From Penicillium oxalicum (Eukaryota > Ascomycota > Eurotiomycetes > Eurotiales > Aspergillaceae), in assembly GCF_001723175.1 (NCBI RefSeq), contig NC_064651.1, positions 4,278,001 through 4,342,000 on the forward strand: a stretch of DNA of 64,000 nucleotides, given 5' to 3'. Of this stretch, positions 24,898-38,160 are shown one piece after another (position 1 is the stretch's first letter; each line of letters begins with the position of its first letter). The position numbers and the translations under genes were made by a program. Under the pieces are notes generated by a model, which made no database searches, had not been told where the DNA came from, and saw only the letters and a list, made by a program, of their open reading frames with translations.

Positions 24898-27800
24898 ATG
24901 CCACCGCGCAAGCGGCCACAGGCCCCCCCATCAGCCAGGCCGAGGCGGCCCTCAGAGGTAACAAAAACTTTTTTTCCCGCGTCGAATGCGCGTATGATGA
25001 GATGTGGGGATGCTGATACAAAAATTTTGACATCTAGGCTACCCAGAATGCACCATCTGATTCAGTCAAGCGGAAACGCTCCTCTGTCGCCAAAGAATCT
25101 GCCCAGGCCGCGATCGAGTCTACCAATGGCCAGGCTCAAACCCAGACCGACTCTCATCGTCCTGAAGCGACTGAAGAGCAGGGATCAAAGTACCAGCATA
25201 AAGATCCCTTCGATGCGCTGCTGGAACCTTTCTACTATAACAAATCTCTTACCGATCCCATTGACACGGCAAAGGACAAGTGGAACCTCCTTCCGGCGTT
25301 CCTCAAAGTGAAGGGTCTTGTGAAACAACACATTGACTCATATAATTACTTCGTCGAAGTGCAACTCAAGAAGATTGTCGAATCCAGTTCGACTATTCGC
25401 AGTGATGTGGACCATCAGTTCTACATCAAATTCACGGACATCTATGTTGGGTCCCCGAGACGAGCAGACGAGACTCAAGATGCGGGTATCGACTTCCAGT
25501 CAGACGTCACGCCCCAGGAATGTCGGCTTCGAGACACCACTTATGCCGCACCAATTCTGGTAGATTTTGAGTATGTCCGAGGTCGACAACGTGTCATCCG
25601 ACGCGGAGTCTCAATCGGCCGTATGCCGATCATGTTGCGCAGCTCAAAGTGTGTTCTCGCAAACAAAACGCCCGCGCAGATGACCGTGCTGAACGAATGC
25701 CCATTGGATCCCGGCGGTTACTTCGTTGTGAACGGAACCGAAAAAGTCATTCTGGTGCAGGAACAGCTGAGCAAGAATCGAATCATCGTTGAAACGGACC
25801 CCAAGAAGGAAATCGTTCAAGCCTCAGTCACCAGTTCCTCCAACGAGCGCAAGTCGAAAAGTTATATCGTTCTGAAAAAAGACCGACTCTATGTCAAGCA
25901 CAACGTTCTTAGCGATGACATTCCTATTGTCGTGTTGCTTAAGGCTATGGGCATTCACACTGATAAAGAGATTCTACAACTGGTTGCTGGATCAGACAGC
26001 TTGTACCAGGATGACTTTGCCATCAACTTCGAAGAGGCCTTCAACCTCGGTATCTTCACTCAACAGCAGGCTTTGGATTGGATCGGTGCTCGTATCAAGA
26101 TTAACCGGAAGACGGGCGCATACCGCCGAACTCATGTCCAGGAGGCGGTCGAGGCCATCGCATCCGTCATCATCTCCCACATCGAAGTCAAGGACATGAA
26201 CTTCCGCCCCAAGGCCATTTATGTGGCCCACATGGCTCGCCGTGTGTTAATGGCCAAAAACGATCCGGCTCTGGTTGACGATCGAGATTACCTGGGTAAC
26301 AAGCGACTGGAGCTGGCTGGTCAATTGTTGGCGCTTCTTTTCGAAGATCTGTTCAAGAAATTCTGCTTCGATATCAAGATGAATATTGACAAAGTCTTGA
26401 ACAAGCGCAACAGAGCAGAGCAATTCGATGCCTGGAGTGTTGTCAGTATGCATGGTAACCACATCACTCAAGGCATGAATCGGGCAATCTCCACAGGCAA
26501 CTGGAGTTTGAAGCGTTTCCGCATGGAGCGTGCCGGTGTAACCCACGTTCTCAGCCGACTCAGCTACATCGCTGCCCTGGGCATGATGACTCGAATCAGC
26601 AGTCAGTTCGAGAAGACTCGAAAGGTTTCTGGTCCTCGTGCATTGCAGCCGTCTCAATTCGGTATGCTGTGTCCTGCGGACACGCCCGAAGGTGAAGCTT
26701 GCGGTCTGGTTAAGAATCTGGCTCTGATGACTCACATCACCACCAACGACGAGGAAGGTCCAGTCAGAAATTTGATTTTCATGCTCGGTGCCGAAGACAT
26801 TTCGACCGTCAGTGGAATGCAGATCTACGCCCCCGGAAGCTACTCGATCTCCATCAACGGTACGCCAACAGCTTTGACGCGGCGACCAAAGTACTTCCTC
26901 AACGCTTTCCGTCGACTTCGTCGAATGGGACGAATCTCAGAGTTCGTTAGCATTTACATCAATCACCACCAGCGTGCCGTGCACCTTGCAACCGACGACG
27001 GCCGAATTTGCCGACCCCTCATCATTGTTGAAAACGGCAAATCACGAGTTCGCCGGCACCATTTGCAGAAACTGAGAGATGGCAGGATGCAATTTGACGA
27101 TTTCCTTGCTCAAGGTCTCGTCGAGTACCTTGACGTGAACGAAGAAAACGACTCATATATCTCTATTTACGAGAAGGATATTAACGAGGCTCACACTCAT
27201 CTCGAAATCGAACCCTTCACCGTCCTGGGTGCTGTAGCTGGCCTCATTCCCTACCCCCACCACAACCAATCGCCCCGTAACACTTACCAATGTGCCATGG
27301 GTAAACAAGCTATTGGTGCGATTGCTTCGAATCAATTCCAGCGAATTGACTCTATCCTCTACCTCATGGTCTATCCTCAGAAACCCATGGTCAAATCTCG
27401 AACAATTGAGTTGGTCAAGTACGACCAGTTGCCTGCTGGTCAGAACGCGACTGTCGCTGTCATGAGTTATTCTGGATACGATATTGAGGATGCCCTCGTC
27501 TTGAACAAGGGGTCCGTGGATCGTGGATTCGGTCGATGCCAGGTCTATCGCAAATACGTCACAAACCTCAAGAGTTACCCCAACGGATTGAAAGATCGGC
27601 TGAACCCACCAGAGTATGAGAACGATGCTCCCATTCGCAAGCACGCTCTTCTTGAGAGCGACGGCCTTGCCGCAGTGGGTGAGGAAGTCAAGAGTGGCGA
27701 GGTCTACATCAATAAGGTGACCCCGGATTCGGCTCATACGACTGGCCTTGGAGGTGACTCGAACAAACCGCTCACCTGGCAGGCTACGCCCATGACATAC

Positions 27801-28643
27801 AAACTTCCCGATCCGGCGTACATTGATAAAGTCATGGTGTCGGCCACCGAGGGCGAGACACAACTTCTCAAGATCTTGACGCGTCAAACACGTCGACCTG
27901 AAGTCGGTGACAAATTTTCGTCTCGTCACGGACAAAAGGGAGTTGTTGGTATCATCGCCGATCAAGTCGATATGCCTTTCACGGACTCTGGTATCAATCC
28001 CGATATTATCATGAATCCTCACGGTTTCCCTTCGCGAATGACAGTCGGCAAGATGTTAGAATTGGTTGCAGGTAAAGCCGGTGTCTTGTCCGGGCAACAC
28101 GGTTACGGTACCTGTTTTGGTGGCAGTCCCGTTCAGGAGATGTCGCAAATCTTGATTGATCATGGCTTCAGTTATGGTGGCAAGGACATGCTCACTTCTG
28201 GTATCACCGGCGAGCCGTTGCCTTTCTACGTTTTCACGGGTCCAATCTATTACCAGAAGCTCAAGCACATGGTCCAGGATAAGATGCACTCGCGTGCGCG
28301 GGGTCCAAAAGCCACACTGACTCGTCAGCCCACTGAAGGTCGTTCGCGTGACGGTGGTCTTCGTTTGGGTGAGATGGAACGTGATTGTCTTATCGCCTAC
28401 GGAACCAGTCAACTTCTCTTGGAACGTTTGATGATCTCATCTGATGTGCACGAAGTTGATATCTGCGAGAAGTGCGGATTTATGGGCTACCTCAACTGGT
28501 GTCCTGGGTGCAAATCCTCTCGCTCCGTCGTGAAGATGTCTATCCCTTACGCCGCAAAGCTTTTGATTCAGGAACTGATGAGTATGAATGTTGCCGCTCG
28601 TCTGAAGCTTGACGACGAGTTCCCTGAAATGAAAGGGCGATAA
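24898..28643 (+). CDS. ret1: DNA-directed RNA polymerase III second-largest subunit (RPC2/Ret1)
   Basis: It forms half of the catalytic cleft of RNA polymerase III, which makes tRNA, 5S rRNA and U6 in the nucleus. Exon 1 is 24898-24957 ([20 protein letters not shown]) and exon 2 is 25038-28643; the product is 1221 residues. The order of conserved blocks is canonical for the beta-like subunit: [20 protein letters not shown] (fork region), [33 protein letters not shown] (hybrid-binding region), and a C-terminal zinc-binding clamp motif [16 protein letters not shown]. The form [20 protein letters not shown] suggests the Pol III paralogue rather than Rpb2 or Rpa2. The lysine/arginine-rich first 60 residues are poorly conserved as expected. 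It converges with the DUF4246 gene 346 bp downstream. Confidence 0.96.
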
Positions 28644-28989
28644 AAAAAATCTCCAGTATTTGGGACTCGAGATACTGATGGGTGTTTGGTACACGGCTTT
28701 GGATTGCAGGCGCAAGAGGGGTTTTTCATGTGTATAGAATATTTTTCACGCAAATGGCATAGCGCGGCGACTTGGAGAGCGACGACATTATCCAGTCTTA
28801 TCCAGGTACTCTGTAAATCTGTAGATGTACCTAGTCTTACTTTTGAAGAAAGTTCTCTGGCAAATTTGCAATCTTTAACCAAAGTCCTAATGGCCAATCC
28901 TTGCTCTAACGGGGGACTGACATTGACTTCCATTGTCGACCTCTTATTGAAGGTATGGTAGCCACATCGCATATACTACTTATTACCTT
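28644..28989. other. Convergent 3' region, RPC2 / DUF4246 gene
   Basis: This 346-bp spacer between two gene ends holds both 3' UTRs. Overlapping short frames are not protein-like. Confidence 0.5.
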
Positions 28990-31090
28990 TCAAAGCTCCA
29001 AAATTGGCGATTCGAACGCGACCTGCTGGTACTTTGAAAACTCGATCAGCTCCTCCAAGAATTCGTATCGTAGCTCCAAAGCTTCACTCAACGACATGGG
29101 CATGGCATCTTTAATATCCTTGTTGTTCAAAGCAATAGTCGCCATTGCCGGTTTTGTGTTCTCGTCGTCTCCTCTAATATCCAGGGTCCAATCGAGCCGT
29201 TGAGGTGGACAATTTGCCGTGGAAATGATTCGTATATTGGGATCGACTAGGAAGAAGACGAGTGCACGCGAGTACCCAGCTCTGGACTTGTCTTTGAGCT
29301 CGTAGTGCGTGAATCGATACTGAACCGTGCTGGGGAATATGACCGTGCGACCTAGTTTACATTTGATGGATCCTGGGCGCTGTATTGCCGGTTCACCATT
29401 GCAGAGGCCGAATACTTGCTTCAACCAGATAAAATCGTGAGGCTCGTGCTCAACCTCTCCCAGTGCGACCTTCTCAACGAGACTGCGAAACTCAATGACA
29501 GGATCCTCCAGATTGTCGTTGTCGATCATAATGTACGCAGACGCACAGATGTGTTCGTTCTGCACTCACGATTATCATGTATCCATGTTCCCTTTGAAGA
29601 GTCTTGAAGGAACGTGCACATGTCGGGACCACTTACCATCTGCCCATCGAGGTGCCATTCTGATTGCCAATAAGGCTCCTGCGGATTAAGATCAACACTG
29701 ATGATTCTCGTAATGACTTGGAGTCCGCGATCTCTATAGTCATCGTTCAAAGACACTCCATGTTCAATCCGGACGGCGCTTGGCAAGTCCGCAGGAAGCT
29801 TGCTCGCTAGACTCTGAGGTACGGCCCAGGGTATGAAGGTATCCACGTCAGGCTGGACAGCTTTGAAATGTTCGGCTCTCCATTTCTCACATCGCTGTTC
29901 AAACTCGCTTCGCGTCTCCTTGGGCCTGATTTGCGGTTCCTCGTCGAGAACTTTCTTGGACACAGGATGATACTCGGCCTTGCGATACTCGATTCTGGCG
30001 CGCGAATGCAGTTGATCCTTGAGAGGTGTCATTGCCATGTTAAACTGGGGAATTACGCAATTGAAGGCATCCTCTATGAGGCTGTAAAGTTGCCGGTGCT
30101 TCTCTGGATGCAGGTTGTTAATATACGTGGCGATGTGCCAACGATCATCGTCGCCAAGCTCAAAATCCGCTGGCAAGCTCTGAAAGCGGCGACTGTAAGG
30201 CCTCACTTGAATATCTGACCTTGCAGCTACTCGCCAGGTCATATCCTCTCGAGTAATGCCGGTCTCTCGAGGGGGGCAAATCACCTCGCCCTGACCAGCA
30301 TATCGAAGAGCTTCGTCCAGTGTTAAAGTCTTTTGGGGAAGGATGCGGGTCTTCCCATACACGAGCGGATACAGGCCCATTGCCAAAAGATCGCGTTGCT
30401 TTCCCCAGGCACCCGGATGGTAGAATTGAAGCTCGGGCTCACAATAGTCCAGTACATGGACTTCTTTCCGCAATTTCTCGAGGAGCGGCTGGGGCATGAT
30501 TGAGTCGGATTTTGTGATGGCTCCATTATACAAACCCACGGCTTGATTCATTTCGTAGACCATAGCTTTAAATCTTAGCTCATCAATGATCCACTCTGCC
30601 ATGTTTAGGGTGATATCTTCTCCATAGCTCAAGGCCATCTCCTTCCACATGTCCGCTGTGTGAGCATCATGAATCTGGAGGCGGTAGAAAACCATGTCAG
30701 TAATCTCGAGCCCCAGACGGTGAACGATCTCCAAGGCTTCTAAGGTTCTTTTCACCGTACCTTTTTCCACCACTCTGGAATATCGGTCAAGTCTTCCATG
30801 ACACCCATCATTGCAATCTCGCGCAGAGTTTGAGCAGGTAGCCTGTCGGGTGTTCAATTAGTTTCCATCTTTGGCTACTAGAAAGAGCAGACACACTCTG
30901 TATAGCCACTCTCAATGTCCCGATCATCCAAAGCCGATGGGAACATGCTCCGGCTCTCAACCCCGTAGATATTCTTCTCTTTGGGTGAATAGTCTAATGA
31001 ACGACCATAGCCAGGTAGTAGAAGTTGACTTTCTTTGTTCTTTTTTCCGGCGCCGAGAAACACTCCTCCAGTGGGGTTGCTTTCGAACAT
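28990..31090 (-). CDS. DUF4246 family protein
   Basis: This is a large fungal family without an established biochemical role. The minus-strand exons are 31090-30897, 30842-30761, 30674-29637 and 29559-28990, giving 627 residues. Family landmarks in order: LLPGYGRSLDYSPKEKNIYG near the N-terminus, LTDIPEWWKK, DELRFKAMVYE, ICPPRETGITREDMTWR (not certain as a landmark), WHLDGQM at the exon 3 end joined to NEHICASAYIMIDNDNL in exon 4, and PPQRLDWTLDI near the C-terminus. Each splice is in phase, and the WHLDGQM/NEHICA junction restores a continuous block. The start is the first in-frame ATG; upstream frame is open for 50 more codons but begins without ATG. The paired His-x-Asp in WHLDG is tempting as a metal site, but that is speculation. 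Confidence 0.85.
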
Positions 31091-32002
31091 GGCTTCTGGG
31101 GAAAAAAAGGCGTGGTTTAAAGAACTCGTAGCGTAAAGTGACCACTGCTTCCGAGCAAGGCTAAAGAGTGGATGTGATATAAATCGACGAGCGATGAAGG
31201 TAGAAAAGTGCAGAAAGGATGGCTCGGGGGAATCTTTCAAGGAGACAGAGGCAGATGGATAATGGTCAAAATTGATTGTCGGTCAGACCAGAGCTGGAAG
31301 TGGTTCAAATCTCAAGGGTTGATACACTGGAGGAAATCCGGCCATTCCCTTGTTCCATGCAGTCCGACAGCGAATGATGTATCGATTCCGTCGCCACATC
31401 GGATTGATATTGTATCGGTGTGAGCCAAAAATCAAGCATGAGTGGCCAGGCAAAAAGCGCGGGCTGAGATCCCGGCCGGTGAGGTCAATAATAGCGAGAC
31501 GAGGGGGAAACCATTACTTTTTCCCTCTCAATGGAGTTTTCTCTCAATTGGAAGAGCCGAGCATCAATCTCCGGCTGTATTTGGCTGTCCATGGTAGACT
31601 GCCCGTGGATGCAAGTCATCCGCAGAAGTTCGAACTCCGAGGGAGATAACGGCATGTGTGTGTCATTTCCAGCTCATCTGGCAATCTGTCATCATGAATA
31701 GGTGGATGATAAAGTCCCAAATAAACGCCAGTATGGTCTGTGCCTTAGGTAGTAGTCGAAAAATTGAGATGGTTGACATATGTCTAAACATGTATACACC
31801 GAAATTCGGCTTGCTTCTATGTACATGCACTCCTTGAGACGTAAGGCGGGCCTCAAAAATTGAGGATGACTGTGGTGGAATCTTCCAGCATGGACTCGTT
31901 TGGATGGTGGTGATTGATTCCCAATTTAGGCAGAATTGGTTGGCACAATAGGTGATCAGGTGTCAAAGTATGTCAACAACCGTGCTTTTGTAGAGCATCG
32001 AG
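31091..32002. other. Spacer, DUF4246 promoter and DUF829 3' region
   Basis: This 0.9-kb spacer has no gene I can support. An open frame of 99 codons at 31350-31649 (plus) has no recognisable features. The right part is AT-rich. Confidence 0.45.
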
Positions 32003-32872
32003 TCATTCTTGCGACTCAAGCGGCTGCAGATACTTTCGAATGACAGACCAGTATCGTTCAGGCTGCGCCCTCATATGACCCACATGAGGAGTCCCTTGGA
32101 ACTTCTCGCGATGCACCGTCCAGCCACACGCCTCCGAGTCCGACATGTGCCTCTCGACATCCTGCCAATCAACGAGTTCGTCACCATCAGAGTAAATGTA
32201 GCACCGAGTGAGCCTTCCTTCTGCATTGGCTGCCTCGACAAGGCTCTTGTCATTGATTGATCTGCGAGCCACACTGATTGCATCGGGAGTTTGTGCGATC
32301 ATTTGGTAGAGCTTGATGCAGACGAGCATGATCAACAAAGCGCCTTTACTGAGCCACCGCAAAATCCATAGTCGGGGCATCGCAAAGGAAAAAGCTCTCA
32401 TTGCCGCAGTGATGCTCGCAGTCCCGGGGGCGCTATCGATAATCATCGATGAGATCGGAAGTGGTCTCCCAGTGGTCTGACGGTAGGCTTTCAGTAGATG
32501 TGTGGTCCGGAACACACCTCCGTTGGAGAAGAGGTGCATAAATACCGGACATTCCGGCGTCACGGAGGCGCGAAGGGCTGCAACTGCTGGCGCAAGCTGA
32601 GCCTGTTGCGCTCCCGCCGTGGAGCGGAAAAAGAAGTCGTTGGAAGAGCTGCAAAGGAAGATGATTCGCGCAGAGGAAATAATACGTGAGTATTCATCAA
32701 CATATTTGACCAGTGCACGGGCGGGCGCATCCATCCAGAAAGCAACGAGAATCACCGGTTGACCAACTCGGGAGACAGTGTCCGAATTTGGATCATGGAT
32801 GTAGACAGAAGGGCCGAGTTTGGTGAACCGTGTCAAAGGATTTGCCATCGTGCCCTCCATGGTTGTTCTCAT
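32003..32872 (-). CDS. DUF829/TMEM53 (PaxU-like) alpha/beta-hydrolase-like protein
   Basis: This family includes TMEM53 of animals and PaxU of the paxilline cluster. The fold is alpha/beta hydrolase-like, but substrates are unknown. It is a single exon. The first in-frame ATG (32872) gives 289 residues; ATGs at 32860 and 32848 are alternatives, the last giving MANPLTRFTKLGPSVYIHDP. Visible blocks are PVILVAFWMDAPARALVKYV (first strand and helix), FMHLFSNGG, where serine occupies the nucleophile-elbow position, and TPHVGHMRAQPERYW, with a candidate catalytic histidine. A hydrophobic segment LLIMLVCIKLYQMIA near the middle could be a membrane or lid helix. The gene stands alone between DUF4246 and ufd1 genes, with no biosynthetic cluster around it, so a role in secondary metabolism is not suggested. 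Confidence 0.8.
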   Translation of the reverse strand: MRTTMEGTMANPLTRFTKLGPSVYIHDPNSDTVSRVGQPVILVAFWMDAPARALVKYVDEYSRIISSARIIFLCSSSNDFFFRSTAGAQQAQLAPAVAALRASVTPECPVFMHLFSNGGVFRTTHLLKAYRQTTGRPLPISSMIIDSAPGTASITAAMRAFSFAMPRLWILRWLSKGALLIMLVCIKLYQMIAQTPDAISVARRSINDKSLVEAANAEGRLTRCYIYSDGDELVDWQDVERHMSDSEACGWTVHREKFQGTPHVGHMRAQPERYWSVIRKYLQPLESQE

Positions 32873-33496
32873 GGCAGAGATAGGTGAAGATGGATAGAAG
32901 CTGAAGGAGACGAGTTGGCGAAACCGGATTGCCTGGTCCGCGGGTGGTGAGACCAAGTCGTGGAGGCCATCGGCGACGAGTGAGGCACATCGCCCCTGAG
33001 CACAGAACCGAGTTGTACATGCTTAGATGCTATTCACATCGTAGTTGTTTCTGATAAATCGTGATTGGAGGCAATGAAAGGCAAGGTCGATTTATTTGGA
33101 CCAGCGTATTCGTACAGCCATAGCAACAGGTGCAGAGGCCCGCCTTTTCGATAAATAGTGTGTCTGGTCTTGGCTCGAAACCAGTTGGCTGGCTCTTCAC
33201 CATTCCATGTCTGCCACCACTAACTCCATTGAGGCAATTCATTGTCTTCGTCTGTGGGATTCATTTCGCCATAAAAATAACTACGAGTGAGAAGCGAACA
33301 AAGACGGAGTGAAACCTAAAGAAAAGCCGAGACAAATATTTAAATTGTGTCAAGATTTGAGATCCCCGAAAACGCCTGATCCTCGCTATGCCAGCGCACG
33401 TAAATTCCCCACCACGCATTTTTTTTCAAATGCGTTTGTAGTTGCAACGCATAAGTGAGGAATCTTGAAAAGAAACAACGTCGATGCCACGCCTGA
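32873..33496. other. Spacer, DUF829 promoter and ufd1 3' region
   Basis: This 624-bp spacer lies between two minus-strand genes. Nothing beyond short chance frames is seen. Confidence 0.45.
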
Positions 33497-34790
33497 TCAT
33501 CGCTTGTTGCGACCAAGGGTACGGCCACTTGACTTGCCCGTCTGGTTGTCAACTTCGCTGCCCGATGTCGGAGTGACGGACCCCTCATCCTTCTTCTTGC
33601 CACGCAAAGTTTGTCCTATCCCTTGAAACTTGGGTTGGTCTTGAGGAACCAAGCGTCCATTCTCGTCTCGGGGCTTTGGAGGCTTGATCGCATATCCAAA
33701 GAACAGTTGGTTCGGGGGCAGTCGCAGAGGTTGAGGGCCATTTGTCCTGCGGGTCGGAGGAGGCCGTTGAGGGTTTGCGGTGCCGGGCACAGGAGTGCTT
33801 GCCTGAGGGGTCGGCGCCTTACTGCCCTTTTTGGCATTCAAACGCTGGCCCTCGGACAAGAAGTTAGACGACACGGCTTTGGCGCCAGATGTGGCAGCCG
33901 TGGACTCGGGCGCAATAGCAGCATAGTTGATAGACTGCGCCATCGTGCCTTGAGGATGCAGCAACCCTCCCGCAGGAAGCTTCCCCTTCTTGACGACACT
34001 CCCGGGTGTACTGGCTCCACTGGTCCTCTGCGGCTCCTCATACCCGACTGGTGTAGCAAAATCGACTTCCAAATCTGTTTCAAGGACAGAGATCGCGTTC
34101 TTGGTTCCTGAAGGCTTGGTTTCCAAAACCGCCATCTCATAAACTTGGTCATTATAAGCAAAAGTGAACACATCTCCTTTTGTGAGGCAAGAGAAGTTGC
34201 GGAAAGCGTTTTCAAGCACAGCTTTGGGGTCACTGATGTCGAGAAAGGCCGTCGACTGCGCTTGAAGCTTGATGAACTGCCCAGGAGGAAGATCTGTTGA
34301 CTTGATCTGGAGGAGATCGCCTGGCTCCAAAAGTAAAGTTTGCATGAGCTAGAAATGCAAAGATGTTGTCAGCACTCGTTTAATAGGTTTGGCGGGAAGA
34401 TAGCACCCACCCAAAATGGCAAATAAATCTTCCCTTCTTCTGCAATGAATTCCAGCACACCAGCATGTGTCATTCGCTCTTTGGCACCGTTGTGAAGCTC
34501 AAACAGCATTGGGTACGTGATGTGGAGCCGTGTAAGCTTGTCCAAAGCACTTGGCGGCATGATAACTTTGCCGCCATGGTTGACATTCTCCCGTTCAGGA
34601 CCCGGAAGCATGGCGACGGGATAGCAACGATAGTATTCATCAAAGCGACGAGGAGCTGCACCTGGCCGCATCGTACCGGCACCGAGGATGCCTTCCATTG
34701 GGTCGTCTGGCCAGTAACCGGGTCGAAACTGGGACTGTCAGAAGGATCTTTGACGGGAAAAAAACACAGAAAGCATTTCAAGCTTACCAT
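33497..34790 (-). CDS. ufd1: Ufd1, ubiquitin-recognition subunit of the Cdc48-Npl4-Ufd1 complex
   Basis: Ufd1 recruits polyubiquitinated proteins to the Cdc48/p97 segregase for ER-associated and nuclear protein degradation. Exons on the minus strand are 34790-34788, 34734-34411 and 34348-33497, giving 392 residues. The first exon is only the ATG: the sequence is ATG|GTAAGC, and the acceptor CTGACAG joins it to TCC CAG TTT, giving [20 protein letters not shown]. Upstream of that acceptor the frame has a TGA, so the splice or a later in-frame ATG (34698) is needed. The Ufd1 double-barrel domain covers about residues 30-210 ([51 protein letters not shown]). The C-terminal part is proline- and glycine-rich and should carry the Npl4/Cdc48 contacts. 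It is divergent from lin1, with a 264-bp shared promoter. Confidence 0.93.
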
Positions 34791-35054
34791 TCTTCTTGGT
34801 AAATGTGTTGATGGGAAAAGGAGATGCTAAAAGAGGGGGAAGTGAGAGTTGAAACCACAGAAGGTGAAGGGCCTTTGTGTTGGAGTGAGCAAGTTGCGCC
34901 TTAAGCCACGCCGCGGAGAGTGACGCAAGTTGGCTCCGCAGTGATTTTCCGTTCCGTCCCCGGACACGACCTGCGAACCACCAGGTGCGAAGCTTGACGA
35001 ACCAAGCATCTACAGTCTGAAGAGCACCTGCAGCGCAAAAGCCCTTCCTCAACG
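34791..35054. promoter_or_regulatory. Short bidirectional promoter, ufd1 / lin1
   Basis: Only 264 bp separate the two start codons, so both promoters and 5' leaders must share this interval. I see no clear TATA box. Confidence 0.6.
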
Positions 35055-36404
35055 ATGGCAAGTGCACAACCACGTCCGAAACGGGCTGGAGAGGATTTTA
35101 CCCGAACCCACCATAGCCAAATTGACGACGATGGGCCCGACAGCAAGAAACCCCGATTTGACCTCCGTAACCCTTCTGCGCTTGCGCCTGATACACTGGA
35201 CGAAGATCAATTCTTAGATGCAGATGAAATTGGCAAAAGAGGCCAAAAGGTCCGCCGGAAAGCAGTCAATATCGATGGCTACGACTCCGATAGTGAGAAT
35301 GAAGGATTCTCGGCACGGATTGAAAAGATGTCAGAACAAAAACGCAAGCAGCACGACGCCGAAGATGACGACATGTTTGCAGAATTACAAGAGGACTTTG
35401 GCGAGGAGGAAATTGACGCCGATGAGGCACTGCGAAAAAATAAGAAAAACGTGCGCTTCCTGCGGGATGAGGAAATCGAAGGTCAAGATGCGACCTCGAA
35501 AGGTGGCAAAGCGATGCACGCGGACCTGAGCAAAGGTCCAGACGAAGTCGACGTCGAAGAAGAGGAGGAGAGCGAGAGCGATGTTGCAGAAGAAGAGCGC
35601 GCGAAGATCGACGACGAGATTGACGAAGAGCTGGGCGCAGGTGCCAAGAAGAAGAACGCGCCATTGCTAGACGCCTTCAATATGAGAGCGGAGCAAGAGG
35701 AGGGCCGGTTCGATGATCAAGGAAACTACGTCCGTAAAGCAGCCGACCCGGATGCTGTCTACGATACATGGCTAGATGGTGTTTCTAAGAAAGACATCCG
35801 AAAGGCCAAAGAAGCTGTCGAGAAGCGCGAGGAGGAGAGAAAGGAACAAGATCGCGTCAACGACAGTGTCTTGACAGCAGACGCACTGGCAACAATTATC
35901 ACGCATCTCGAACGTGGCGAAACGATATTGGAAGCTCTGGCTCGTCTCGGCAAAGGCCTCCAGCGAAAGCCAAAATGGCAAAACAAGAAAAAGAACAAAA
36001 AAGTCGCGGTCTCAGAGGACACAGAAATGACCGAAGAGAACCCCGAAGAGGATGTCCGCAGGAAGGCGATCGATGCGGTCACAGGAGCTGCGGACATCCT
36101 CATGGGCCGAGGTCAGCCGGAAATCTACGACACCGCGCGGGAGCTTCTGACTCGACAGTACCGTAATGAAACTGGGGAAGATTGGGTCGACCAGCAAGGA
36201 CTTTCGAAGGAAGCTGAACCCGACACGAACGCTACAATGTGGGAGTTTCGATGGGCGGACGCTCGTGATGGCGGAAACACCCATGGGCCATACGACAGCG
36301 TTACGATGGAATCGTGGAAAAATGCTGGCTATTTTGGTGAAGGTGTTGAGTTTCGTCGGGTTGGAGCCACCGAGCAATGGACTCCATCAGCAGATTTTGT
36401 TTAG
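35055..36404 (+). CDS. lin1: Lin1/CD2BP2-like protein with C-terminal GYF domain
   Basis: This is a homologue of yeast Lin1 and human CD2BP2, which associate with the U5 snRNP through the Prp6/Prp8 branch of spliceosome assembly. It is a single exon of 449 residues. The N-terminal two thirds are highly charged (long acidic runs, KKPRFD and KRGQKVRRKAVNIDGYDSD) and predicted disordered. FNMRAEQEEGRFDDQGNYVR and DTWLDGV are conserved landmarks of the family. The GYF domain covers about the last 60 residues: MWEFRWADARDGGNTHGPYD, then MESWKNAGYFGEGVEFRRV. These supply the W, GPY and GYF positions that bind proline-rich ligands. It shares a short promoter with ufd1 and converges on rvb2. Confidence 0.92.
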   Translation: MASAQPRPKRAGEDFTRTHHSQIDDDGPDSKKPRFDLRNPSALAPDTLDEDQFLDADEIGKRGQKVRRKAVNIDGYDSDSENEGFSARIEKMSEQKRKQHDAEDDDMFAELQEDFGEEEIDADEALRKNKKNVRFLRDEEIEGQDATSKGGKAMHADLSKGPDEVDVEEEEESESDVAEEERAKIDDEIDEELGAGAKKKNAPLLDAFNMRAEQEEGRFDDQGNYVRKAADPDAVYDTWLDGVSKKDIRKAKEAVEKREEERKEQDRVNDSVLTADALATIITHLERGETILEALARLGKGLQRKPKWQNKKKNKKVAVSEDTEMTEENPEEDVRRKAIDAVTGAADILMGRGQPEIYDTARELLTRQYRNETGEDWVDQQGLSKEAEPDTNATMWEFRWADARDGGNTHGPYDSVTMESWKNAGYFGEGVEFRRVGATEQWTPSADFV

Positions 36405-36621
36405 AAGTATCAGGCTGTTGAAAGCAGGCCTCAATTGATAAACACAAAAATACCCAGACAAAGCGCCAATCCTATCATACATCTATTGATGTCAAAAGAA
36501 AACCAAAGCACTCAAGCGCCAAATACGCATCATCCCCCTTGTATCGCTGAACCAGTCGCGTGGATCCGCCCATCACCCGTCAGTGTGACCGTGGTCAGGG
36601 CACCGAGATCAATCGGTAGGG

Positions 36622-38160
<1,539 letters not shown>

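Noticed and set aside
27153..28022. 289-codon minus-strand frame inside the RNA polymerase III subunit gene
   Set aside because: It is antisense to highly conserved coding sequence, with no ATG-splice structure or recognisable protein.
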